From: Amphibalanus amphitrite
Taxonomy: Eukaryota > Arthropoda > Thecostraca > Balanomorpha > Balanidae
DNA: 64,000 bases
Direction: 5' to 3'
NCBI RefSeq assembly: GCF_019059575.1
Contig: NW_024881568.1
Span: 753,501 to 817,500 of the forward strand
In this document: positions 1 through 13,900 of the stretch, one piece after another
Layout: each line of letters opens with the position of its first letter
Position numbering within the stretch: position 1 is the stretch's first letter
The notes under the pieces: generated by a model
The model's database searches: none
Seen by the model: the letters and a program-made list of their open reading frames with translations, nothing else
Told to the model about the DNA's origin: nothing
Made by a program: the position numbers and the translations under genes

Positions 1-1875
1 GGCCGCAATGTTTTTGCAGTTTTATAATTTAGCTGCCTATCAATCCACTTGTTTATTACTGACATGTCGATATCGATCAACATCAGCCTTTTTACGACGG
101 GCTATTTAGCGAATGCACCTAATTTGACCAAATCTGCACCAAATCCCTTTTACAGCAAATATCTTCATATCATGAATTCATTTCAGTGTTTTAATCGAAA
201 ATAATGCCTTATTATTTCAAAAATGAGGTATACCATATACCTAAGCATCTGTGCTACTCAAACTGATTTAACTTTTAAGTTACACACCGAGCCTAACTTG
301 ACCAAATCTGCACCTAATTTGACCAAATCCGCACCTAATGTCCACCAAATGTGTACCAGATAGCCGTCGTGAAAGCGGCTATTATTTCCATTGAATCACA
401 TGCTCTGCTTCGTTCTTGCCTTTGGATTAGGTATCGTACCATTTCCTGCATGGCTCAGTAGACTGAAGGGGGCGTTTTTATGCCACCTCCGCAAATGTTT
501 GGTTTGCTGGCTTTCAGAGGCAAGTAGGTACCTATGCATGCTTCAATGTCATTAGGTATTGGTGGGTGGTGACGGTAGGTTGGACAGCCTCAAATATATT
601 AGGCTTTTGTAAGTTGTTAGCAATTGACCTCGTTAATGGATAGTGAGTGTTTTTTCATAATACATTAAAATGTGAGCACATTGTGACATAAGCTTATGAA
701 TCACAATAAATTAATTACTGAGAGCAGAAAGAGGTTATGTGCTCGGGGCTATACCATCTCTCCCCGCCCGTCCAACCCCTGTGGGCTGGCGGGCTCGGCT
801 TACGATGCTTGACTTCGAGGGCATCAGGTTCTTCCCAGGTATTTCTACCAACCCACCTCTGCATAAAAATACTGGAACAAAACATACAAGCACATATATT
901 CCTTTCTCCGTCAATGAGCCACTCTACAACCCCACCAGAACAACAATAGGAACGCCGTAAGGCCCACGCCAATAACGCGTGAGACTACACCGGGCAGGGC
1001 GGCCACACGGCTGAGTGAGCGGACCGCGCCTCACCCCCTGTCACCCGGCGCTCACCCGTGCACGTGCGCACGTGCACTAGCGAACACCGAAACCGGACAC
1101 AACGCCGCAATATTGCTAGCCCGCGAGAGCTGTTAAAAGCGTTGTTATTGAAAACAGACTCATTTGTGAGCGGAGTTACCTTCGGCATATGAAAGCGGGC
1201 TGACATGCAGAACAAAACTAAACAACGCCGATCACAGTACATACGACTATCGATGATTTTGGCAAGGAAACGCTGCAACCATAACAGTCGTATAAATAAA
1301 TAAAACATAAATTGTCGAGAGAGAAAAATATTTACAGCATAGACTACTTGATACAAACATTGTCAATACTCCACATTATATAGTTATTATCACTTCCATA
1401 TGGAATGTATCTGTAAGGTGATTGCGAACGTCCGTTTCGCAGTGGTTTGTTCGTCAGTGCAGCTCGTCTATGATGTGCTGCTGCCTGTTCGAGTAAGGGT
1501 TACAGGTGAGTGTGTCTCAGCATCGTTCACTTTCCATCAGTTATTTCACTTCAGTTCAGGCCGCCCTACACCAGCCAATGTTGCAGTCACCACTGGAAAC
1601 TGAAAGGTACTGGTCTCGGACCTCCAGCGCCGCGCTGTAGTCCGGGTCGGTCGTACCTGACCGGCGACCTCGCTCCCCGTCTGGTGGCAACGCTGCTGAT
1701 TGCTGAGCCCGGAGTCTGTTACGGAGCGAGGTACTCCTCCAGGGTGTCTGACCGTGCGATGCGCCGTCCCGCCGACCTCTGAAGGGTACTGGCGCCACGA
1801 GCGAGCCCAGCATCCGCGGTGTAAAGCTTATGTACGGGTTCTCCGCCCCAGCTGAATGACGACAGTCGCCGAGAC
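1..1875. other. Intergenic DNA downstream of the LIM-homeobox gene
   Basis: No gene was recognised here. A 21-bp motif resembling CCTAATTTGACCAAATCTGC occurs near 118 and then about two to three times in tandem at 291-350. From 960 to 1130 and from 1600 to 1830 the DNA turns GC-rich. The second block may include 3' UTR or an alternative exon of the LIM-homeobox gene. Open frames in both blocks are short and show no known domain. Confidence 0.4.
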
Positions 1876-1937
1876 TCAGATCTTTTCCTCAGGATCGAGA
1901 TGAAGGAGTGGTTCCAGCATCCCTCGGCCGGAGCCTT
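1876..1937 (-). CDS. Awh: Candidate terminal exon of the LIM-homeobox gene
   Basis: A good pyrimidine-rich acceptor (GTTCGTTTCAG) precedes a short exon that, in the phase demanded by the upstream exon, reads [20 protein letters not shown] and stops. Adding it makes the whole model a multiple of three. The same acceptor also opens a 71-codon frame in another phase (ending TLEEYLAP), so a different splice pattern is possible. Confidence 0.4.
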
Positions 1938-4900
1938 CTGAAACGAACACGGATAGGATCAGTCACAAATTTACAGCTTTACTTGGGTTGTTTCAGCACA
2001 TCATGACAAATACAGGAAAAGTTGTTGCGTCAACGTAATTTATTGCAGCAAAAACGTATTTCCTTCACTTCATAATGATTAACCCTCGCCCGTAAACGGC
2101 GATCTGCCACCTTCGCCCATGCAGGGGGGGGGGGGGTTGGTGCGACCCCCCCTTGGCGTTTGAAAACGGAGTGTCGTAGAGCTTAGCGGAAAAGACCAAC
2201 GGATTGCTCTCGCCGAGATCTCGCGATTGGTGGTATATTTTTTGGTCCTAGGTCAACATTTGACCTACTTTTGACCGGTCAAAGGTCAAATTTTCGGAAA
2301 AATAGACTTTTTCAAATTTTCCGCGGCGATTGCGGCAAAACGGTGGGAGATATCGACTTGAAACCTTCACTATCGTGTTCCTTGATCAATTCTCTATCGT
2401 TTGGTATGTATTTCGTTTCCCTAGCTCTAAAAATGGCGCGTTGGGAGCGCCGGAAGTCGGCAAGGTCACAGTCGGCGGCAGAAATTCGAAAAATCAAAAT
2501 TTAAATTTTTGAAATCTGATTGTATTTTTGGATTTGGGATGTCCATTTGCTCCCTATAGAAGCTAATATTGCTGCATATTCCCATTGAGGTGACAAGAAT
2601 TAGCAAAATAGTGGTTCGGGCGCTTTTCAAAAATAGTACCGGACGCTGTTCCTCTTGTGACGTCATAGCTCCGTGACCTGACCTGACCCGGTCAAGTTTC
2701 TTATACCATATGATAGCCAATACTTGCCCCAACATGCATGGGAAGTTTCATCACGATCCATCAACCGATGTCCGTACCACCGGCAGGAAACCTCGGGCGT
2801 TGGCACTCAGTTTGTGAAAATCCGGCTGGAGGCTGTTCCCTTTGTGACGTCATAACTCCGTGACCTGACATGACCCGGTCAAATTTTTTTTATCAAAAAA
2901 TGCGCAAGGTTTGCCCCATAAGGTACCCAAAATTTGGCGGCGCTGCGCGCCGCCGTTTTTGCACTATTTCCGAAAAACCTCAGGGGGGGTGCACCAACCC
3001 CCCCTACATGGGCGAGGGTTAAGCCCAGAGGCTAGTACCTGGCGTCTAGCGACGTTGACTTCTCTAAAGTATTGCGCCTAGCAGTCTCAAATACCCTAAA
3101 TTTCATATCCTCCGGCTCGGCGTTCTGCGCTGCTTACCGACGTCGGCGGTGGGAGCCATGGCGAACGACAAATGGTAGTCCAGCTTGGGCGGCGTCAGGC
3201 CCTGGCTGCTCGGCGGCAGGCCCTGGTGACTGACAAAGTTACCTGCCGACCGCGGCACCAGCGACGGTCAGAACGGAGTGAATGTTACAGCGAGCCGGTG
3301 GACCAGCGCGAGCGGGTTAGAACAATAAACGGGATTCAGATTCAATGCCTTTTTAAATGGCATTCATGGAAAGATGTCACCATTAGGCATAATTGCTAGT
3401 CATGCTGCTCACTGATGGTACCTATCTCATAAAGATTTATAAATCGTCTTTAAATGCACATTTATAGTTACAAACTAGATTTTGCTGAATTAACTTCTAA
3501 TCACATAACAAATCGACTTAAGTTTTGTGCCGATATTACGCGCCAGAGCTATGGGTGAGCCCATGAAGTGTCAAGATGACCTTACCTTTGACCTTCATGC
3601 CGTTCTGGTAGCGTTTCTGCCTGGCGCGCGAGTTCTGGAACCACACCTGGATGACCCGCTTGGTGAGACCGGTAACCTGGGCGATCCGCTCCAGGTCGTG
3701 GCCGTCCGGGTTCGAGTCCAGCTCAAAGTTGGCCTGCAGTATCTGTAGCTGCTCGTCGGTGAACGTGGTGCGCACGCGCTTCGACTTGTGCCGCGCGCCC
3801 GTCTTGCCGTCCTCGCTCTCTGCGGCGGAAGGGACGCGGCGTTGGAGACAAACGATGCTCTACAGACATTCAACAGCGTCAAATGCAAGTTGTGGGTAGT
3901 GTTTGAATAATGTTTTACCGCAAATGACGTAGTTTGTTTGAGAATTTGACATCCTGTGAGAGGGAGCTGCCTGTTCATTACCCACGATTAGCAGCTTACA
4001 CCTATGAAACCGACGGCAGTCTACAGCTGCATATACACCGCCGATAAAATACGCCCATAATTAGACTCAGACGTCCCGAGCTGATCCGACAGGAGCTGAC
4101 AAACTGCCTGTCCGTCACTCTGTTATTCTTGAAAAGGATGATGGGGCAGCACGGCAAATAATACACCATGAATTGGGTATAATCCTGAAACAGTTACCAA
4201 CCCATCAGCGGCTTAGTCGCCGACTCGCGACCCGCGCCACGACCATCTGCTGTAATCTCCGACCAGTCTTATTTACCGACATGGGTACCGTAAAACCCCC
4301 ACCTCAATCAAAACAATCGAACCCCATTGAACGGCCCTGTTTACCCCTTTCGGCGCGACCGCTATCATGTCTTTGTCCGTGGAGCGCTCTCGTACCGCAC
4401 AAAGCGACCGGCCTCGGCGCCACCCATGATCCTTTGATTGAGACGCGCCGTCCCAAGAGGGTCCTTGTCGCCGAATCGGTGCGCGCGCTGGCGCTCCCTT
4501 CCACTCGTGTGCCCCTCAAAGGGGCGGCGATTCTGGGCCGGTCCGTCCGCCTCATCAGCCGCTTTTTAGCGGCACGTGCCGCCACCAAAACATGCTACAT
4601 TAGCGGCGACGTGCGCCACTCGCGCCGCCGTTCGCAATTACATGCCGCAGTGCGCCGCAATTGCCCACCGGTGCGCGGCGCGCCGGAATGCGCGCGGAGG
4701 CGGGTGTGCGCGGCGCTTCTGGCGTCGGAGGGCGCTGAGTGGCTCGTGCCGAGAGGGCAGCCGAGTGCCGGTCGGCAGGGGTCCTCGGGTGTCGCGCGAC
4801 GCCGCGTGTTTAACGGGCCGACGCGCTAACGCAATGATGAGATGCGCGTTGTCATGTTTTCGGGATTCCAATGGTCACTCCCGAGCGGAAACGGACGGCC

Positions 4901-7900
4901 GTTCTAGCGTCAAGATATAGCCTACCGTCGTTGCTGGTGCCGCCGCCGTCCAGGATCTCCTGGTAGTGCGCCTTGCAGAGCACACGGTTATCATGTAGAC
5001 CAAACTCCTCCCCGGTGCTCAGCTGCCTCTTGCAGGCGTCGCACGCGAAGCAGGCCAGGTGGTAGACGTTGTTCCTGGCGCGGCGCACCCAGTCCGAGGC
5101 GGTGATACAGCGCGTGCACTTGGCGCACGACACGCTGAACGACCTGCCGGACGGCGAGGGGACGGGGAAGGGAGCGTCAGTCGTCACCGAACTGGATAAG
5201 ACGTTCAGTCGCCGGCGTCGCTACATGAATACCTATAACTCTGAACTGGTACGTTGTAGCTGAAAAGTCATGGGACAAGTGATTATGCTATTGGATATTG
5301 GATAAAATACAGTACACTGACCGATCGAGCTCATCCTCTTAGTTTGCCTGTGAAAGCTTCCTTTTATAGAAGTGCACATTTCCTGCCTTCCACTCTGCCA
5401 TTCCAGCCAACTCACTTGATGTAGTCCTCCCTGCAGAAGACGTCGTCGCCCTTGATGAAGCAGGACTGGTGCTGTTCGAGCGAGGCGCCGCAGACGGAGC
5501 AGCGGAGGCAGGCCACATGCCAGCTGGCCTCGCTGACCTGCAGCAGGTACCGGTCGCTGATGGGGTCCCGGCAGGCGGCGCACACTGCCGGCTCCGACTG
5601 GGGGAAGAAAGGGGGATGAAAGGGTCAGAAGAGACTAGTCAGAAGGGAGAGATCAGAGAGGTTCTAAAGTTGCCCGAGGAAATTCGAGAGCACATGTATC
5701 ATGTGGGCTCAGGGCTGGAGACCGTAAGTGACACGGGATGTCATGTAATAGGCGTATCCATCCTCTCCAACCCTTCGATTATCTACATCATTCGGCTCCC
5801 GACTAAGTCTCGGTCCCTACTGTTCTTCTGGGCGCGACTGCCTGACCAGAAGGGAGTCTTATGGGATTGTCTATTCCAGTACTGCCTCTGCCGTTCGCTG
5901 GCAGTCAGTTCCAGCATTGTCTCCGCCGGCGTCTCCAGGTGGCGGCGGAGACACCGCCGTCTCCCGCCGGCCGTCACGCAGTAATGGATGTCGCCGTGTC
6001 GTAAAGGGCCGCCTCCCGGTTGTGAGTGAGCGCCGTTCGCCGGTCGAGTGTGCCGAACCGGCCACATTCCTCCGAACCCGGCCACACCGCACCCCGCCGC
6101 ATGACGCTCTTTCATCCTCGCCGACCGATTCGCAGCGCCACCGCCGGCTGCGACTTTGGACACGCCGAGTGCGCTGACCCCAAGTCGAGCCGCTGAGACG
6201 GCCGTCATCCGGCTGAGCGATGAGCGACACTCGGCAAAAACGATGACGTAATAATGAAGCTGTGCGAGAGGTGACGAGGTCGAGACTCAGTCTCTCGAGA
6301 ATTTCGTCTCTTTGTGCCGGCCTGATGGAGTGCGAGCAGCGAGCGGAATCGGTGGAGGAACGGCGCCGCGACAGCCGGCAGGGTGCCGACCGGCGCCGGT
6401 CGCCACGCGGCCCGGTCACAGAGCGGGGCATGGGGCTAACAGGCCGAGACTAGTCTGTTCCGGGTGGGATGAAGTCAACAGGCGATGACAGAACGTGTCG
6501 CTCGAACAGCGTCCCAGTCGGGCGCCTTAGTATTTCGGATTTCGGAAACAATGTAGCAATGAAAATAAAACTGCCCGATTCATAACATTAGAAATGTGAC
6601 AAGTCGTTGCGTAAGGCAAACCAGGAAGCGCGCGAAGCCATAACATTGACAATCCCGTTGAATGCAAGGGTTTGTAACACCAAAAGAAAAAAAAACAACT
6701 GAGGCAATTTGGATTTGATTATCGATAAGGCGGCAGCAGTCGGTTAAAATCCAAGTGATCCACTTCCCACACCTTAAAGGTAGAGTGCCAGCTTTCCTGG
6801 ACCATATGGAGTTAATGACCCGGATAAGGAGAACCGGATTTTTAGAACTTTTCCATACCTTCAAAACTCATGGAAACGTCTTAAATTCTTCAAATTTTGA
6901 GTACCCCAGAGCAAAATTCGCCCCGACGGGTTGTCGGTCGTACCTCAACCACGTTTCACACCACTATGAACAATAAATGCACACACTAAAATCGCTTTTA
7001 CCGATAGGCTCATCCAATCAAGTTTCGATAAACCCGTTCATCATCATCTCCTGCAGTTTCGAACAAGCCTGTTAGGTGGTGCGGTAGACCGCGCCCAAAG
7101 CCAGGGCCCCGGTAACGTGAGGTAGCCGAGTCGGGGCAGCGTGCGCTGACCCAAGCCGGGGCCGCGCGTCCTCCCGGTGTCATGTGATAGCCCGGGGCTG
7201 CCCGCGGGGATGCGGTAGACCGCGCCCAAAGCTTCGGCCCCGGCTTGGGTCAGCGCACGCTGCCCCGACTCGGCTACCTCACGTTACCGGGGCCCTGGCT
7301 TTGGGCGCGGCTTCTGCTCATACTTTGTGGTGCGGTGGTGGTGCGTCGGGCCGCGCGCTCTGACTCCGGCCAAGAAAAATGCGTCAGCTGATCATTGTCA
7401 TTTCTGCCACTTGCGTGTGGTGAAATGGGGTCATAACTTTAGAGACGGCTGTTTCATATCAATTATTTTACATAAAATAATATTTCAAACCATAAATTAA
7501 TGTTTGACAGCCAAATTAAAGAAACAATACCAATACAGGCTTCCAGTTTAAGTTCGACATTGTGTTGTCTACGATTAGACAGCTGATAACTCATTCCCGT
7601 ACGTCGTAACTCTATAATGACCTTTGCTTATTGTCACATGTGCGCCGCATTCGTGATTGTTGCCGACGCCTGTTTGCAGGTCAGCCCACTACAGCTGTTA
7701 TACATATCGAAAAACCAATAAACTTTTAGGCAAAAAAGCACTATTCCAGGCCCATTTTTGATTTTTTTGCGATATAAGGTAAAAATAGAAGCTTCTAATC
7801 CCAGGAAAAATAAAATGGAAAATCATTGGAACGTGGCACACTACCTTAAACGTTTTCTAAACACGATGATAAGCCACGACGGGATTGGATATCACCTTGC

Positions 7901-10900
7901 GATCGGAAAAAGCAGGCGCATTGTTACATTGTCCGGCACAATTAAATCGCTGTAATAACCGGCTCATATTTCTAACCGGATTCAAACGTCCGATGGTGTT
8001 ATCATTCTGTCTGGCGTTGAAGGCTCTTGAAAATGAAATGTCCACTGCATTTGTGTCTGCGGCACTATGTAGTGCACGTTGTAATCCAAACATTTCTGGT
8101 TATTATCAAGGGACAAAAATAAATGAATATATAAAAAATAAATAAACAAAAAATAAATATTGCTCGCCTACAACGACAAAAATAATGAACTACATACATA
8201 TTGAAATAAACGAGCAAAGCTTAGTATTTCATGCATTGTTCTTAGCAGAAACAAACAGCATCATTGACCCCGAAGCAGCTGTTTTATTGTCGTCACATTC
8301 CCTGCTCTTCCGGCTCAGACGTCGCCCTCTCTCCTCTCAGCTCGCTCTGACCGCCGCTGAGGACCGCTGCCCGACGCTCTCCCAGCCACAATGACTGCAA
8401 CAATGCTGCAGCGACAGGCCGTTTTCACGTGCCCGGTGTGAAGCGTCACCTCCCCGCGGCGCGCGCCGGCTTTACGCGGCGATAAATTCGGGACCCACCG
8501 CGCGCCGCGTCCGGCCGGGCGATAATTGCTCGGGCGATATCCTGATTTGCGGCGCGAGTTCCTATCGGCCGACGCTAATAACTGTCATAACACGGCGGCG
8601 ACCACCGGGCCCGGCCGGAGCCCTGTGCCGAGGCCCGGAGAGGTGGGGGATGAACGGATCGGTGTCCTGCCGAGGCCCGGAGAGGTGGGGGATGGACGGA
8701 TCGGTGTCCTGCCGCGGCCCGGAGAGGTGGGGGGGGGGGGGGGGGGTGGACGGATCGGAGCCCTGCCGAGGCTCGGAGAGGTGGGGGTGGACGGATCGGT
8801 GTCCTGCCGAGGCCCGGGGATGAGTGAGGACCGGTGACGCGGTAGAGGACAGACGGGACGGGGATGCAGCCCGACAGCCGTGTCGTGTCCAGAGCTTCCG
8901 GCGCGGCTGGTAGCTGCAAGCATGATTGACCACACTGTGAGACACATGTCCACGCAGAGGCACGCAATCTCCCGGCAGAGGTAGGTATGTGGTGGCCGCG
9001 GCCCGTGCCGGGCTGGCCGCACCCCTCCGCCGTCCGGGCGCCGCGGCGGGGGTCCGACAAGCCGTGACCCGCCCCTGGCCGGCCGGGCGGACAGGTATCA
9101 CCTCAGAAACCGGGCGCCGAGTCGGCCCCTCGCAGAGCGGTGACGCTAAATTCATGTCCGAATGACCGCCGCACTCGTAAAACGAGGGAGGATTCTATTG
9201 GATGTGAAAACAATTACCGGCTATCTGAGGCTGAACGATTGATATTGCCCGATAAAATGCGGCAGAAGGCTGGTGGTCTGCTGGGAAGAAAGGTGCCGCT
9301 CAGGTCACACCCTGGGTGAAACCCAGCACCACCTCTCACTAAAACTGTATTGTGACACACCGCACCGCAGAGCATCACTCATACGTGGTCCCGGTGCCAG
9401 AGGTCAAAGGTGAAATTGAAACCCGCGCCCCGCTGGGGGGGGGGGCCAGAATCTGCCCCCCCCCCCTCCCGTTTTTCGCCAATAACTTCTAAACGCGTTA
9501 CGCCAGCAACGTCAAACTTTCAGTACCTTAATATACATAAATTTAAGACGTTTCCTGAAAATTTGAGCGAGAAATTCGTCGAAAAATTGTTGAGAAAATG
9601 ACGTTTTAGTGACGTCATGTTCGCCGTTTTCGCCTCAAAAACGGTACAATTTCAAACGCCGCTAACATCTATAGGTATTTTTAAAGAAATCAAGACGTAA
9701 CAAAAAGGTTATACATGATTTTACTTTGTCTATCAAATGGCTATCTTTTGGAAAATTTTGGATTTTGGCCCAAATAAAAAAACTGACTTTTTTGGGAAAA
9801 TAATCATGAAATCCAAAATTTTGAGTGTATCGAAAAAACGGAATATGTGTCAGAGAAGTGGTCTATGTGCACCTACATACCATTTTTAGAAGAATAGGTA
9901 AAAAAATGTGGGAGTTACTTAATTTTTTTATGACGTCACGACACACAATTTTTTTGAAAAATGTTTTTTGGAAGTTCTGGACCTCATACGGAGACAAAAA
10001 TAGCACCATTCGATTCACCGTGAAAACTGCATCAGATAGACACCTTTTTAGGCCTTAACCCGCGAGTTGCTGGGGGGGGGCGTTAAACGCCCCCACTTTT
10101 TTCGCCGGGCCATAGCATAAAAACGGCGCGCCGCAGGCGCGCCAAATTCTGGGTACGCGTAGGGAAATGATTGGAGTTTATTGTGACAAAGTTTCAAAGA
10201 AATCGGTCAGAAAAGTTTTGAGATATCGAGGTTTTAGTGACGTCATGATTTCTGAGTTTTCGACCAAAAACGGCATATGTTCAAAAAATCATATAAAATC
10301 ACAGAATAGACATACAGACATGCCGTAAACGCCATTAGACTGCCAATACCATGATCAATCAAATGGCTATCATCGATTATTGATTATCGTTCCGCATTTT
10401 CCATAATCTTGAACTGAATCTTGGCAATTTTTCGTGACTACTTTACGACCATGATACATGAATTTCTTAAATTGAACTTTATTAGCCAAACACGTACACA
10501 TATGATAAAATGAACGTCAACATCGTGTTCTACGCCCCAAATTACCTATTAAACATGTGTCACAGGCTGCGAATATCAGTTTTGATTTTCGGGGATATGT
10601 GCCTACCCGGTTGACCTGACCTTGACCCTGACCTATGCTTGACTGACCCCTACATGGAGCTGACACTCTTGTAGGCCTTATAAGATGGATTGTGCACCGT
10701 TTTGACAGAATTTATGGCGAGAGGCGCCCATTGCGAAGTCCTGAAATCCATGCTACTGAAAGCCCGATTTCAGGTGTTTGACCTGACCTTGACCCGACCT
10801 GTGACCTCAAAATTCAACTTTACAGTACTCATCTGAAGCGTCTCGTCGCGCTCTTTCGTTTGCCGCCTCGTGCGTTTCGCTGCGCCTATTGGTTCTCGAG

Positions 10901-13900
10901 TTATCGGCTGGGGGCGTTTAACGCCCCCCCCCCCCCCAGCAAACGGTGGGTGGCGAAATACCCCAGCAACTGCCGGGTTAACAACCAACTTCAAAATTTG
11001 ACCTCACTTGACCTGACCTTGACCTGACCTCGACCTGAAATTCATCCAGAGGTGGTCCATATCACTTATTGAGTGTGCCTATTGAATTCTACGAATAAAA
11101 TGACCCATAAAACATGTGTCGCATATGCCCTTTTCTATATTTTGTTTTTGGTGACCTGACCTGACTTGACCTTGACCTTGACCTTTGAATGATATTGTAT
11201 GCAACGAATATTGTCTTGGTAGCCTAAGGACACGTTTTGGGCGATCAGTCTCGTTCCATTCTTCGGCGACTACGGTGCAAGGCCCATACTGTAGAAACTT
11301 GCATTTTGTACCCTTGACCTGACCTTGACCTGACCTCTGACCTACTTAAGCAAAAAAATGGGCTCCTAAGATCCGCCTTGTTGAGAGCTTTCGAGACGGG
11401 GGGCAGAATCTGCCCCCCCCCCCCCCCCCAGCAAGGCGCGTGCCGCGTATGGCTAAATAGCCCAGCGGGGCGCGGGTTAAGCACAGATTGATTTAGTTGC
11501 GCAGTGTAACATTAACTATTAATTTGAGGGCAATGCAAATACTAAGAAAATAATAATTAACCAGCCAACCAGCACATGTGATCCACAACAGAGAAATTCT
11601 GGCTAATCGGTTGTGGGGGTTGTGGCGCGGAGCGAGTCTTTTAAAGGTAGTGTGCCACCTTTGAAAGATTTCCCATTTTATTTTTCCTAGGATAAGAAGC
11701 TTCTGTTTTTACCTAATATCGCAAAAAAAATCAAAAATGGGCCTGGAATAGTGCCTTTTTCACCTAAAAGTTTATCGGTTTTTCGATATGTATAACAACT
11801 GCAGTGGGCTGACCTGCAAACAGGTGTCGGCAACAATCGCGAATGCGGCGCACATGTGACAATAAGCAAAGGTCATTATAGAGTTACGACGTACGGGAAT
11901 GAGTTATCAGCTGTTGTGTCTCTCTGTTTGTTCACATAGTTTGTATTCTAGCCTTGTCGCGTAGGGTCGGCGTCGGGTCATAAGTGGTCATAAATGGAGG
12001 TCCATGTGCCACACATGTGCGCGGCAGCAGGGACACGCCGGCCCGTATATCGGGCGGCCCGGCTGGACATTGGGAGACGGGCGGGCAGTGGAGAGCAGGG
12101 CGGGCGAGAGAGAGGACGGGTCGGTGTGCGCGTTGAGATGTCTGAAGGGTGAAGAAATACAGTCTACGATAGACGCAAAGTTTGAATGCCACAAGCTATT
12201 TCGGCATTTTTCTGACAAGTGGTGAGAAGATGCCGAGTGTCGAGGAGGAGACCAGTGACGCCGCGGGAAGAGCGGTGATGGAGGTGACTCCGGCGTTCGA
12301 CGCCAGGACTATTCCGGAGTTCGATGGAACTGGAAACGTAGTGGAGTGGCTGGAGCAGGCTGCTCTCCTGTGCGAGCTGCGATCAGTGTCCTTGATGGCT
12401 GTGTTGCCGACTCGCCTGCGCGGCGGTGCTTTCGCGGTGTGGTCCCGAATGCCCGCAGCGACTCGTCATCAGCTGCCCAGCGTGAAGGCTAAGCTGCTGA
12501 GGGCCTTCGCCATGGACCCGTTCACCGCGCAGGCGGAAATGGCACGGCGTCGCCTTCATCCCGGAGAGACGGCGGATGTGTACTTAGCGGCGCTGCAGCA
12601 GCTCGCTGAGTTGATGGGAGGTCTGCCGGAGAGAGCTATCGCCATCACCTTCGTCAATGGGCTGCCGGAGGCTGCGCAAGCTGCGGTTCGGGACGGGCTC
12701 GGAGACGAGTTCACTCTCGAGTACGTCCTGGACCGAGCGAGAGCCGTACTGTCCAGGACAGCAGTCACGGCAGCGCCACCGGCGGCGGCAGCGGCGGCGG
12801 CGGGGGCGGCGGCGGCGGCGGCGGCGGCGAGTGGGCCATCACGTGACATTTCAAGGTCAAGTCGCCGGCCGGCTCCGATCAGATGCTGGATATGTGGTCG
12901 CCCAGGTCATATCGCCCGGATGTGCCCAAACGGCTGCGGCGGGGGAGCTGCATCAGCGCCAGCACCTCCTCCGCCGTCCACCGAGCCGGCAGCAGAGCGC
13001 CGGTAATCCAGATGCTGCTCGACGGGCGACCGTGTACACGGGCTGCGAGGAGACCGTGGTGTTCGCGGGTTGTGTCGATAAATGGGATCGATGTGAAACA
13101 AACTTAACCGCGGTGAATGGGAGTGTCGTGCGATGCTGCGGGAGTGCAGAGGTGCTGCTGGAGGCACAAGGCCGGCGGGCGGTGGTCCGTGCTGTGGTAG
13201 TGGCGGAAAGGTTGTTGGGTGTTGACGTGCTGTTGGGCATGACCGGGTTAGAGGCGCTGGGTGGTGTGCTTGTTAGTGGTGGAGAGGTGCGTTTTGGCGG
13301 TAAAGTGGTGACGGGGGAGCGTTCGGGGAGCGCCGGTGTAAAGGCAGAATCGAGCGGTATGTCGGCAGCGGTGTCCCAGGGGCGTGCTCCAGTGGACAGA
13401 CTAATCGAGACGGCTGATTTCGTGGCTAAGTTCAGCGACGGAAAGTGGACAGTTTGGTGGAGGTGGGCCGACGGAAAGGAGCCAAAACAACTCAAGAATA
13501 CTGTGCCGCAATATCGCGTGCCGGCAGAGTCGCAGGAGCGGTTCGACGCAGAGTTACGGCTGTGGATCGAGGAAGGGTGGCTGCAACCGTACAATGAGCA
13601 GGAACACGGGCCGGTGCGTGGCCTAATTCCGCTCATGGCGGTCACCCAGGAAGCCAAGGACAAGGTCAGGCCGGTGCTCGACTACCGTGAACTGAATGAG
13701 CACCTGGTGGCTCATACGGCTGAAGCTGATGTGTGCCGCGACCAGCTCCGCAAGTGGCGGCAACACGGCGACGATGTGGCCGTCATCGACCTGAAGAAGG
13801 CGTTTCTGCAGCTGCACGTGGCCCAGGAGCTGTGGCCGTTTCAGACGGTAATCGTGGACGGCCAGCGACATTGTCTGACAAGGGTCGGATTTGGTCTCAG

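Noticed and set aside
4173-4829. 218-codon plus-strand frame
   Set aside because: It lies in the intron between the LIM2 and homeodomain exons, in CpG-rich DNA with open frames on both strands and no domain.
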